Assembly: GCA_031404435.1 (NCBI GenBank)
Contig: JANNHO010000339.1
Coordinates: forward strand, 10,789 to 74,788
Length of the DNA: 64,000 nt
Direction of reading: 5' to 3'
Source of the DNA: VFMC01 sp031404435
GTDB lineage: Bacteria > Actinomycetota > Acidimicrobiia > Acidimicrobiales > Ilumatobacteraceae
Every line of letters starts with the position of its first letter. Positions within the stretch are counted from its first letter, which is position 1. Below, piece by piece: positions 56,393 through 64,000 of this stretch. The translations under genes were made by a program, and so were the position numbers. Under the pieces are notes generated by a model. That model was not told the DNA's origin. It searched no databases and saw only the letters and a list, made by a program, of their open reading frames with translations.

Positions 56393-58129
56393 ATGACCGA
56401 CCACCTGGTGCAGCCGACGTCGATCGTCGAGCGCCTCGTTGCGGCGGCTGATCGACCGACGGGCGTTCGCTTCGTCGGCACCTCGATGGCAGTGGCCGCC
56501 GATCCGGCACACGGTTTCGTGTCGTGGAACCAGATCCATGACGAGGCCCGTGTCGTCGGTGCCGCGCTGCAGGCCCGCGGTCTCGTCCCTGGCGATCATG
56601 TTGCCATCCTTGGCCCCACCAGCCGGTCGCTGATCACGATCATCCAGGGATGCTGGCTGGCCGGCGTCGCCAGCATGGTGCTGCCACTACCGATGCGGAT
56701 GGGTTCGCTCGACGCGTTCATCGACAGCACCCGGTCGCGCATCCGCCACGGGGACGCCAAGCTGGTGCTGATCGACGATCTGCTGGCCGACTTCTACGCT
56801 CCGGCTGGCGGTGATCCGCCGATCGAGGCGATGCGGGCGGTGCTGCCAGGTGTCGCCGGCCAGGTGAGCGGGGAGCGGCTGGAGCTTCCCGCAAACGATC
56901 CTGAACGGCTGGTGATCCTGCAGTACACCAGCGGATCGACGAGCGAGCCGAAGGGCGTGATGATTCCCGACCGGGTACTCACTGCGAACATCGACGCGTC
57001 GTGCATTGCCGCCGAGCTCACCCTCGCCGAGGTGATGGTGTCGTGGTTACCGCTGTATCACGACATGGGCCTCGTGGGGTTCCTGTCGATCCCGATGACC
57101 CGCGGGGTGCAGTTGGTGCAGGCCGCGCCGCAGGACTTCCTGGCCCACCCGGGCAACTGGATGCAATGGATCAGCGACTGGGGCGGTACCGCCACCGCCG
57201 GGCCGAACTTCGCCTGGGTGCTCGCCACGCGGGCGCTGAAGCGGGCCAAGGACCTCGACCTGTCGCGGCTGACGTTGGCCCTCAGCGGAGCTGAACCGGT
57301 CGACCCGACCGCAGTGGAGGCGTTTGTCGCCGCTGCCGAACCGTTCGGTTTCCGCTCCGGCAGCGTGTTTCCCGCATTCGGGATGGCCGAGGTCGCCATC
57401 GGGGCGGCGTTCCCTCCCCGCCACCGGGGTTTGCGAACCGACTCCGTCGACCGGCTGGTGCTCGAGCGTGACCGGATCGCGAAACCGTTGCTCGCGGTCG
57501 ATGCCGACGAAGAGCTCGATGTCCGACGGCTACCGATGCTCGGGAAAGCAGTGCCGGGGTTGGAGATGCGCATCGTCGATCCCGAAACGTACGCCGAGCT
57601 GCCCGATCGACACGTCGGCGAACTGCTGTTACGCGGCACGTCGGTCACCCCCGGCTACTACAAGCGGCCGGAGGCGACCGCGGCGCTGTTCCGGCGTGGC
57701 GGGTGGCTGTCGACGGGTGATCTCGCCTACCTGCTCGACGGTGAGCTCGTGGTGTGCGGGCGGATCAAAGACGTGATCATCGTCGGTGGCCGCAATGTCT
57801 TCCCCGAAGACATCGAACGGGCATGCGGGCAGCTTGTCGGGGTGCGTGCCGGCAACGTGATCGCGTTCGGGGTGGACGGCTACAAGGGCAAAGAGAGCGT
57901 CGTCGTCGCCGCAGAGGTTCGCCTCGACCCGGCCGCTGAGCAGGGGGCGGGTGCGCTCGATGCGGTGCGCCACGACATCCACCACCGCACGCTCGAGGTG
58001 AGCGGGCTGCCGCCGCGTGACGTGATGCTGGTCAAGCCGGGCACGCTGCCGAAGACTTCGAGCGGCAAGTTGCAGCGCGCCAAGTGCCGCGAGCTGTACC
58101 TCGCCGAATCCCTCGAATTGATCTCCTGA
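56393..58129 (+). CDS. FAAL-type fatty-acyl-AMP ligase/acyl-CoA synthetase
   Basis: 578 aa ANL enzyme. The P-loop is LQYTSGSTSEPKGVM, the Tyr motif region is FGMAEVAIGAAF, the Asp motif WLSTGDLAYLLDGELVVCGRIKDVIIVGGRN and the C-terminal Lys in TLPKTSSGKLQRAKC. The SWLPLYHDMGLVGFL segment is diagnostic for the FAAL/long-chain ligase group that loads acyl chains on carriers. No acyl carrier or polyketide synthase gene lies next to it, so its role (acyl-CoA or acyl-AMP formation) is open. The ATG at 56393 is chosen for the leaderless signal; a long frame upstream overlaps leuS. Confidence 0.88.
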   Translation: MTDHLVQPTSIVERLVAAADRPTGVRFVGTSMAVAADPAHGFVSWNQIHDEARVVGAALQARGLVPGDHVAILGPTSRSLITIIQGCWLAGVASMVLPLPMRMGSLDAFIDSTRSRIRHGDAKLVLIDDLLADFYAPAGGDPPIEAMRAVLPGVAGQVSGERLELPANDPERLVILQYTSGSTSEPKGVMIPDRVLTANIDASCIAAELTLAEVMVSWLPLYHDMGLVGFLSIPMTRGVQLVQAAPQDFLAHPGNWMQWISDWGGTATAGPNFAWVLATRALKRAKDLDLSRLTLALSGAEPVDPTAVEAFVAAAEPFGFRSGSVFPAFGMAEVAIGAAFPPRHRGLRTDSVDRLVLERDRIAKPLLAVDADEELDVRRLPMLGKAVPGLEMRIVDPETYAELPDRHVGELLLRGTSVTPGYYKRPEATAALFRRGGWLSTGDLAYLLDGELVVCGRIKDVIIVGGRNVFPEDIERACGQLVGVRAGNVIAFGVDGYKGKESVVVAAEVRLDPAAEQGAGALDAVRHDIHHRTLEVSGLPPRDVMLVKPGTLPKTSSGKLQRAKCRELYLAESLELIS

Positions 58130-58298
58130 GCTCGCCCATCATCGGCATGAACTCAAGTCTCCGACCACAGTTGGAGATCGGTTTCGACCGTAGCGTTCGA
58201 CTCATGAATTGGTGGAGCCATTGGGTCAGCGACCTGCGTCGCCGCGAGTGGGGCCGCCTACCGCGACTCGACCGGTCCGTGACCGCGGCGCGTGTGTC

Positions 58299-59639
58299 AT
58301 GACCCGCATGGTGGACTCTTCCCACGTCGTGCGCGTGTATCTCGTGCTCTCGGCAGTGTTCACGTTGTCGGCGTCCGTGATCTGGGGTGTGAACACGCTG
58401 TTCCTGCTCGACGCTGGCCTCGACATCTTCGAGGTGTTCGTCGCGAACTCCGCGTTCACGGTCGGCATGGTGGTGTGCGAAATACCCACCGGTGTCGTGG
58501 CCGACACGAGCGGGCGACGTCGGTCGTTCCTCATCAGCACGGTGATCTTGATCATCGCCACCCTCGGCTACGTGCTCGCGGCGGCCGTCGGCGCTGGATT
58601 GGTCTGGTTCGTCGCCGCGTCGCTTGCGCTCGGACTCGGGTTCTCGTTCTACTCCGGCGCGGTGGAGGCATGGCTCGTCGACGCGCTTCACGCGACCGCG
58701 TACGACGGAGAACTCGACCAGGTGTTCGCCAAAGGAGCGATGGCTTCAGGTGCAGCGATGCTTGTCGGTTCGATCGGCGGCGGGGTGCTCGGAGACGTTG
58801 ACTTGATGTGGCCCTTCGTCGTTCGTGCGGTGCTGCTCGGTGCGGCATTCGTCGTCGGCTTCCGCTCGATGCACGACATCGGATTCGAACCCCGATCGGC
58901 ACCCCTTCGGGAACTGCCAGCCGAAACCCGGCGGGTTTGGGAAGCAAGCGTTGAGTACGGCTGGCGCAACCCGTCGGTCCGCCTGCTGATGACCGTGACT
59001 GCAATTCAGGGCGGCTTTCTGGTATGGGGTTTCTATGCGTGGCAGCCCTACCTGCTGGGTCTGCTCGACACCGATGCCGTGGCTGTCGCCGGGGTCGTCG
59101 CCGCGCTGGTCGCAGCGTCGACGATGGCCGGCAACGCGCTCGTCGAGCACCTGACCAAGCTCTGCGGCAAGCGCACCACGCTGCTGATCTGGGCATCGGT
59201 CGTCCTCGCGATCGGTGCCGTGGGAATGGGCCTGGTCGGGTCGTTCTGGGCGGCGCTGGTGCTGTTGCTGGTGATGATGGGCGCGTCGGGAGTCGGACAG
59301 CCGGTCCAGCAGGCGTACCTGCACGCGATCGTGCCGTCGTCACAGCGGGCGACGGTGATCTCGTCGGTGTCGCTGTTCGGCAGCGCCGGGGGGACGGGTG
59401 CCCAACTCGGGCTTGGCCACCTCTCCCGCGCCCAGTCCGTGCCGGTGGCATATGTCGTGGGCGGGTGTGGACTCGTACTGGCCACACCACCGCTGCTCGC
59501 GCTCCGAGCCAGAGCGGAGGTGGCCGACCGGATCATCGGCCGCAGCGCCGGCAAGCGGGGGCCCTGCGCCGCCCAAGGACTGCCTGGTACCGCAGCCGTC
59601 GACGCCACGCCACGCCAGCCCGTTCGGGTGCCAAGATGA
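58299..59639 (+). CDS. MFS transporter
   Basis: 446 aa with twelve membrane helices. The MFS loop motif appears as EIPTGVVADTSGRRRSFLIS (loop 2-3, GxxxDxxGRR), and the second half has VEHLTKLCGKRTTLLIW. Membrane segments include VYLVLSAVFTLSASVIWGVN and ALVLLLVMMGASGVGQPVQQAYL. The substrate is unknown. The ATG at 58299 (or 58308) opens the polar N-terminus before the first helix; upstream frame is Pro/Arg-rich. It ends 4 nt before the acetylpolyamine amidohydrolase gene, so the two may be co-expressed. Confidence 0.85.
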   Translation: MTRMVDSSHVVRVYLVLSAVFTLSASVIWGVNTLFLLDAGLDIFEVFVANSAFTVGMVVCEIPTGVVADTSGRRRSFLISTVILIIATLGYVLAAAVGAGLVWFVAASLALGLGFSFYSGAVEAWLVDALHATAYDGELDQVFAKGAMASGAAMLVGSIGGGVLGDVDLMWPFVVRAVLLGAAFVVGFRSMHDIGFEPRSAPLRELPAETRRVWEASVEYGWRNPSVRLLMTVTAIQGGFLVWGFYAWQPYLLGLLDTDAVAVAGVVAALVAASTMAGNALVEHLTKLCGKRTTLLIWASVVLAIGAVGMGLVGSFWAALVLLLVMMGASGVGQPVQQAYLHAIVPSSQRATVISSVSLFGSAGGTGAQLGLGHLSRAQSVPVAYVVGGCGLVLATPPLLALRARAEVADRIIGRSAGKRGPCAAQGLPGTAAVDATPRQPVRVPR

Positions 59640-59643
59640 CCTG

Positions 59644-60696
59644 ATGCAGGTCGTGTACACACCAGTTCATCAGCGCCATGATCCAGACGTGGAGTTCGAG
59701 ACGTCGCGGGCCCATTCGCCGTTCGAGCATGCCGGGCGGGCCGAGGCGATCCGGGAAACCCTTGCTGCAGATACCTCGTTCAGCTTTGCGCTGCCGACCG
59801 AGTGGGGGACCGAGCCGATCGCCGCAGTGCATGATCCGGGGTTGCTGCGCTTCCTCACCACCGCGTGGGCCGAGTATCAGCAACACAACGGCCCGACGCG
59901 TGATGTGGTTCCCGACGTGTTCTTCCGCAACCCGTTGCGCAACAAGATGGCCGACCACGGTGAACCCGAATCGATCAATGGCCGGCTCGGCTGGTGGTGC
60001 TTCGAGACGACCACGCCGCTCACCGAGGGTACGTATGTTGCGGCTCGTGGGGCGGTCGACACGGCGCTCACCGCCGCGCAGATCGTGCTCGACGGCGACC
60101 GGTTCGCCTACGGGTTGTGCCGCCCGCCAGGTCACCATGCCGCCACCTCGCTGTACGGCGGATACTGCTTCTTCAACAACGCCGCTGTCGCCGCCCACCA
60201 CCTCACCTCGACCACCGGTACGAAAGTGACCGTCCTCGACGTTGATTACCACCACGGCAACGGCACGCAGGAGATCTTCTACGACCGCGACGACGTGCAG
60301 TACGTGTCGTTGCACGGTGATCCGGCCCGGGCCTATCCGTATTCGATCGGGTTCGCCGACGAGACTGGCACCGGCCGCGGCCTCGGAGCGAACCTCAACC
60401 TGCCGCTTGCCGAACGCACCGACGACGACGGCTTTCTGGTCGCGTTGGGTCGGGCGGCCGAGGCGATCAGCGCGTTCGGCCCGTCAACGCTGGTGGTGTC
60501 GCTCGGCCTCGACACGTTCATCACCGACCCGATCTGCGATCTCGCTGTCACCACCGACGGCTTCGAGCGGTGCGGATCGCTTGTGGCGCAGATGGGCCTT
60601 CCGACAGTGGTGCTGCAAGAGGGCGGCTACGACGTCGCCCACCTCGGCGAGAACGTCCGTCGCTGGCTGCACGGGCTTGAGGGCCACCGGGCCTGA
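59644..60696 (+). CDS. Acetylpolyamine amidohydrolase / class II histone-deacetylase-like
   Basis: 350 aa, arginase/deacetylase fold. Metal and catalytic motifs are YGLCRPPGHHAATSLYGGYC (His-His dyad), TVLDVDYHHGNGTQEIFY (zinc Asp and His) and VVSLGLDTFITDP (third metal Asp). The early segment PVHQRHDPDVEFETSRAHS fits bacterial acetylpolyamine amidohydrolases, which remove acetyl groups from putrescine, cadaverine or spermidine. The ATG at 59644 is 4 nt after the MFS transporter stop. A polyamine-type ABC transporter lies 21 kb away on the same window, which may be related. Confidence 0.87.
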   Translation: MQVVYTPVHQRHDPDVEFETSRAHSPFEHAGRAEAIRETLAADTSFSFALPTEWGTEPIAAVHDPGLLRFLTTAWAEYQQHNGPTRDVVPDVFFRNPLRNKMADHGEPESINGRLGWWCFETTTPLTEGTYVAARGAVDTALTAAQIVLDGDRFAYGLCRPPGHHAATSLYGGYCFFNNAAVAAHHLTSTTGTKVTVLDVDYHHGNGTQEIFYDRDDVQYVSLHGDPARAYPYSIGFADETGTGRGLGANLNLPLAERTDDDGFLVALGRAAEAISAFGPSTLVVSLGLDTFITDPICDLAVTTDGFERCGSLVAQMGLPTVVLQEGGYDVAHLGENVRRWLHGLEGHRA

Positions 60697-60715
60697 CCCG
60701 GACCCAAACCCGGCG

Positions 60716-63577
60716 TCAGGTGGGCTGTTCGACGGTGGCGAGGATTGCGGACGCGTACTGGTCGAGCTTGGCCGGGCCGATTCCTTTGATGCGCGCCAAC
60801 TCGGCCACGGTGGTGGGCCCCTCGGCCGCGATGGCGTTCAGTACGGCGTCGCTGAGCACGGTGTAGGCGGGCTTACCGGCCGCTGCGTGCCGCCGCCATG
60901 CCCGCAGCGCCTCGAACACAGCGGTCTGGGTCGGCGTGAGATCGTGGCCCGCCTTGGGGCCGGCCGAACCCTGCTTGGGCACGCTGACGATCGGCCGACC
61001 GGGTCCCTGCCGCGCCGTCGGCGCAACCGGTTCGCTGGAGCAGTTTTCGATGAATGGCGATGGTTCCTCGTGCGCGACGACATGGACCTCACGGCTGGCG
61101 CGGGTGATCGCCACGTGGAACACACGGCGCTCCTCCTCGGTGTCGTCGGCGAGGCGGTGGGGGAACTGGTCGGCGTCGGCATGATGCACCACCACCAGCG
61201 GCCATTCTTGGCCCTTCACCCGGTGCACCGTCGACAACGTCACCCCCGCGGGATCCCACGGGCGACGCAGACCGGTCCGAAGCCATGCTTCGAACGCGGC
61301 GGGATCGGGTTGTAAGTCGGCGAGTTGGGCGATGGCCATCAGATCGTCGTTTTGGGCGGCGCGGTTCATGCCTCGTCGATGCGTGTCGAGCGAGGCGATG
61401 CTCGATGCCAGGCCCATCGAGTTGCGCAACGCATCGAGGATCTGTGCGGTCGTTCCCCGGTCGCGGGCCAATCGGCGTAACCGGTCGATGTCGTCGGCGA
61501 ACGCTTCCACCCGTTCGGCTTCGCGTTCGGTGGTGAGCCGCGCCGCCAACCTGCGCAGCTCCCCGCTCGAGGATTGCTCGGCCACCCAGTTGCTCACGTT
61601 CGGGTGCAGCGGCCGCGACGGTCGCCGCAACGCTTCGGCCAGGTCGGCGCTGCCGTACGTGTCGCCGCCGGTGGCCAAGCGCAACCAGGCGAGCGCGGCA
61701 CGTACCGCGGTGCGTTCGGCGAACTCGTGTCCGACCCCGCCGCGCACTGCCACGCCAGCGACACCGAGGGCAACCTGCACCGGAGCCAACAGCGAGTTGA
61801 CGCGGGTGAGGACAGCGATGTCGACCGCGGGTGTGCCAGCCGCAAGCGCCTCGGTGATGATGTCGACCGTAGTTGCCACCGCGTTGCCCGACGGTTCGAC
61901 CACGAACCCATCCGTACCCTGGGCGGTTTGTGCGGCCCGAATCGTTTTGGGGACCCGCTTACGGTTGTGGCGCAACAGGGTCGAGGCGGCGGTGACGATG
62001 CCCTCCGGGCAGCGGTAGTTCACCTCCAACGGGTGCTCGCCGGAGCCGGGGAACAGCTCGGCGAAGTCGATCAGCCAGGCCGGGTCGGCGCCGTTGTAGC
62101 CGTAGATCGTCTGGTCGTCATCGCCGACCCCGAACACGGCACCATCGGGCCCGGCAAGCAGACGCACGAGTAGCAGGTGCGCCGGAGTGAGGTCTTGGAA
62201 CTCGTCGACGAGCAGCAACCGGCACGCCTTCTGTGCGGCCGCACGGGCGGCGGGATTGGTGAGCAGTAGTTCGATTGCCAGCTGCACCTGCTCGTCGAAA
62301 TCGACGGTGCCGGCGCGTGCCAACTCGGCCCGGTATTGCGGGAACATCTCGGCGAAGCCGTCGACCTCGCCGTCGTACCACGACTCGACGTCTCGCGGGC
62401 TGCGCAGGCCGAGCCGCGCCAGCGAGAGCGCCTCGATCCAGGTGGCGACAGGGTCGGAGTTGCGTTTCCGGGGAAACTTGACCAGGCGGCCGATGAGCCG
62501 GCGGACCTCGCCTTCGTCGATGGTCGACACCGTCCGACTTACCGACAGGAACGGGCGCGACCCATTGACGACCGCCAGAGCGATGGCGTTCAGCGTGCGG
62601 ATCTGCAGGCCGGGAACGTCGCCGGTGCGTTCGACCATCTCCTGTTGGGCACGCTTGTTGAACGCGATCAGACAGACCGCGCCGGCCGGGATGCGCCACC
62701 GCTGGACGAGGTGACGGGCCCGCTCGGTGAGCACGCGGGTCTTACCGGAACCGGCCGGGGCGATGATCCGCGCCGCGCCACCGTGGTGGGTGACGGCGGC
62801 GAGCTGGTCGGGGGCCAGGTCCGCGATGGTGTCGTTGCTGGCAAACGGGGTGAGCGAACGATGCTCGATCGACACCCGGTGCACCACTGCGACCCCGTCG
62901 ACCGGGGGGCTGAACCGGATCGGCCCGCCATCGATCCACACTGGTGTGCCATCGGGAGCCACGATGTCACCGGGGCCGTCGCCGGTCAGGGTGGCCCCGA
63001 GTGCAACGGCCTGATCGAGCACTGCCCACCGTGGCGCGTCGGGGTCGGTGGCATCGACCGCGTTGGCGAACACACAATGCTGCAACACCGAGTGGAGTAG
63101 CTGGTAGCGGGCCCCGAGTTCGTGGGGGGCGTCGGTGATCGCCTCGGCAGCCGTGAGGCGAGCCCCCATGTCGGCATCGAGTTCGATGACCACGGGGCGT
63201 CGAGCGATGGCGTGCTCGTTGAGCTCGGCGATCGCTGGCCCTGGATCGATGAGATCGGCAACAGTGATCTGCCGCCTGATGCACTGCTCCCACCCAGCAG
63301 GCGCGGGAGCATCCCGGCGCACCACTAGGTTGCGTCCGAGCAACCGTGCGGCGGCACCGAGGCCGCCGGCCGAGACCGCCGATGCCTGTGCGAGCACGGG
63401 CTCGGCCGCAACGCTCGACCGCGCCGGGAAAGCGCCCGACGGTTCGTCGGGCGAGGGGGCCGTGGCGATCGACGCGTCGCTGAGGGGGACATGCCCGGAC
63501 TGGTTCTGTTGCCAACAGGTGCGCGCCTCGAGTCCCGTGGCGTGCGTGCCGCCGCAGTAGATGCAAGAAATGGCCAC
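60716..63577 (-). CDS. UvrD/PcrA-like superfamily 1 helicase with N-terminal extension and HRDC
   Basis: 953 aa. Residues about 1-290 are an extension starting with CIYCGGTHATGLEARTCW (possible zinc site) and lacking helicase motifs. The helicase core follows: Walker A IIAPAGSGKTRVL, motif Ia LIAFNKRAQQEM, Walker B LLLVDEFQDL, motif III VFGVGDDDQTIYGYNGAD, motif IV LEVNYRCPEG, motif V LSTVHRVKGQEWPLVV and motif VI RRVFHVAITRAS. The last 75 residues are an HRDC domain (FEALRAWRRHAAAGKPAYTV). The enzyme unwinds DNA in repair or recombination. GTG at 63577 fits the Cys motif at the N-terminus; no clear SD. Confidence 0.9.
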   Translation of the reverse strand: MAISCIYCGGTHATGLEARTCWQQNQSGHVPLSDASIATAPSPDEPSGAFPARSSVAAEPVLAQASAVSAGGLGAAARLLGRNLVVRRDAPAPAGWEQCIRRQITVADLIDPGPAIAELNEHAIARRPVVIELDADMGARLTAAEAITDAPHELGARYQLLHSVLQHCVFANAVDATDPDAPRWAVLDQAVALGATLTGDGPGDIVAPDGTPVWIDGGPIRFSPPVDGVAVVHRVSIEHRSLTPFASNDTIADLAPDQLAAVTHHGGAARIIAPAGSGKTRVLTERARHLVQRWRIPAGAVCLIAFNKRAQQEMVERTGDVPGLQIRTLNAIALAVVNGSRPFLSVSRTVSTIDEGEVRRLIGRLVKFPRKRNSDPVATWIEALSLARLGLRSPRDVESWYDGEVDGFAEMFPQYRAELARAGTVDFDEQVQLAIELLLTNPAARAAAQKACRLLLVDEFQDLTPAHLLLVRLLAGPDGAVFGVGDDDQTIYGYNGADPAWLIDFAELFPGSGEHPLEVNYRCPEGIVTAASTLLRHNRKRVPKTIRAAQTAQGTDGFVVEPSGNAVATTVDIITEALAAGTPAVDIAVLTRVNSLLAPVQVALGVAGVAVRGGVGHEFAERTAVRAALAWLRLATGGDTYGSADLAEALRRPSRPLHPNVSNWVAEQSSSGELRRLAARLTTEREAERVEAFADDIDRLRRLARDRGTTAQILDALRNSMGLASSIASLDTHRRGMNRAAQNDDLMAIAQLADLQPDPAAFEAWLRTGLRRPWDPAGVTLSTVHRVKGQEWPLVVVHHADADQFPHRLADDTEEERRVFHVAITRASREVHVVAHEEPSPFIENCSSEPVAPTARQGPGRPIVSVPKQGSAGPKAGHDLTPTQTAVFEALRAWRRHAAAGKPAYTVLSDAVLNAIAAEGPTTVAELARIKGIGPAKLDQYASAILATVEQPT

Positions 63578-63785
63578 AGCTGTTCTTACCTCATCGGTGT
63601 GACGCAGTACCTGTCGCCGTCACGTTTCACGACTGCGAGGCAGCGTCGGTTGGAACCGGGGGCCCGGTCGGCGCCGCGCGGCGAGATCCCCGACTCGGAA
63701 CGCTGCGTCCAGACGTCGAAACCGCTCGGTATCGCGCGATGAAGCGGAAGCGACCACGGCAACGACGATAGAGGGCGCCACCGAC
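63578..63785. other. Intergenic stretch without recognised genes
   Basis: 208 bp between the helicase and the 37-codon ORF. Open frames here are Arg/Pro-rich and match no family. No hairpin terminator or clear promoter was found. Confidence 0.5.
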
Positions 63786-63899
63786 TCATGGCGGCGGAGC
63801 GAGGGAGTGGAGTCGTGCGACACGGGGGTCGTCCGGGCCGAGGTAGCTCACCAGTACCCCAAGGACTCGTTCGATATCGAGGGTTTCGGCTGCGATCAT
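63786..63899 (-). CDS. 37-codon ORF coupled to the acs-like fragment
   Basis: It starts at the ATG at 63899, whose bases overlap the TGA of the preceding frame (ATGA), and reads MIAAETLDIERVLGVLVSYL then GPDDPRVARLHSLAPPP. No family is recognised. A hydrophobic helix-like stretch is visible. Coupling is the only argument that it is translated. Confidence 0.35.
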   Translation of the reverse strand: MIAAETLDIERVLGVLVSYLGPDDPRVARLHSLAPPP

Positions 63900-64000
63900 C
63901 GCCCCTCGAAGTCCTGCTCGGCCTCGGCGCAGAGCTTGCGGTAGGCATCCATGCTCGGGATGGCCGCCTGCCTGGCGACTGCCGGGTTTGGCGGGAAGAC
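63896..64000 (-). pseudogene. Truncated acetyl-CoA-synthetase-like fragment, cut by the window edge
   Basis: 34 codons from the right edge to TGA: VFPPNPAVARQAAIPSMDAY followed by RKLCAEAEQDFEGR. This is like the N-terminus of acetyl-CoA synthetase (ACAS_N), where EGFWA would follow, but here the frame stops right after EGR. Upstream sequence lies outside the window. It may be a decayed acs copy or the tail of an unrelated gene with chance similarity. Confidence 0.45.

Noticed and set aside
53967..56396. 809-codon ORF opposite leuS
   Set aside because: Antisense frame of leuS with His/Val/Gly-rich composition. Long frames like this are expected at high GC.
1..64000. CRISPR arrays, tRNA/rRNA genes, integrases or transposases
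   Set aside because: None were seen by eye. Regularly spaced repeats with unique spacers are absent, and the repeats found are direct tandem expansions.

Overview
The window is 64 kb of high-GC, densely coded DNA of actinobacterial type. Several things point to the class Acidimicrobiia (Ilumatobacter-like): a surface protein with PARLLESR...DVVGYFP-type repeats, many start codons that appear leaderless (a TANNNT hexamer 6-8 nt before the codon), F420-type LLM oxidoreductases, a DUF222/HNH gene and GpgS. This placement is an inference from gene content.

Region 1 (1-18.1 kb) is mainly a steroid-degradation locus. A leftward run echA20-ipdA-ipdB-ipdC-maoC (4810 to 888, with 4-nt ATGA/GTGA overlaps at three of the four junctions and a 2-nt gap between ipdB and ipdC) carries the enzymes that open steroid rings C and D. 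Opposite it lie an acyl-CoA synthetase, an SDR and a bile-acid-CoA-ligase-like synthetase. After a small unrelated cupin/SnoaL/TetR island (9.1-11.8 kb) come ipdF and fadE30 (leftward), an LLM oxidoreductase and a FadE29-like dehydrogenase (rightward), then fadA5 with a TetR gene (leftward). A 17-bp palindrome, TCTGACGNNNCGTCAGA, occurs at four promoters in this region and at no other intergenic position I found. It looks like the operator of a local steroid regulon.

Region 2 (18.2-27.8 kb) holds rhodanese, a SAM methyltransferase broken by an in-frame TGA, AhpD-like and radical SAM proteins, two glycosyltransferases (DUF2064 and GT2), an epimerase with an apparent zinc ribbon, a polytopic membrane protein, a DoxX-like protein and a PAP2/Aur1-like phosphatase. 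The content resembles 'rSAM/selenodomain-associated' (arsenosugar-type) gene sets. It is followed by a small nested ORF plus a nucleotidyltransferase, a toxin-antitoxin-like pair.

Region 3 (27.9-45.3 kb) contains a frameshifted FdhF/YdeP-type molybdoenzyme, a LapA-like protein, a His-rich membrane protein, DoxX-gpgS divergent from folP2, a folB-folK fusion, a polyamine-type ABC transporter (potD-potB-potC, no ATPase), a HalD/BesD-fold 2OG oxygenase, a CocE/NonD hydrolase, a Tat-exported multicopper oxidase with a Tat-exported partner, and an alpha/beta hydrolase.

Region 4 (45.2-64 kb) contains a WS/DGAT with a histone-H1-like tail, an APH-family kinase, NhaA, the repeat-containing secreted protein, an MtfA-type peptidase, an IPNS-like dioxygenase, LeuRS, a FAAL-type ligase, an MFS transporter, an acetylpolyamine amidohydrolase, a UvrD-like helicase with HRDC, and a truncated acs-like fragment with a coupled 37-codon ORF. 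No rRNA, tRNA, CRISPR array, transposase or integrase was recognised. No gap without a gene exceeds about 250 bp.
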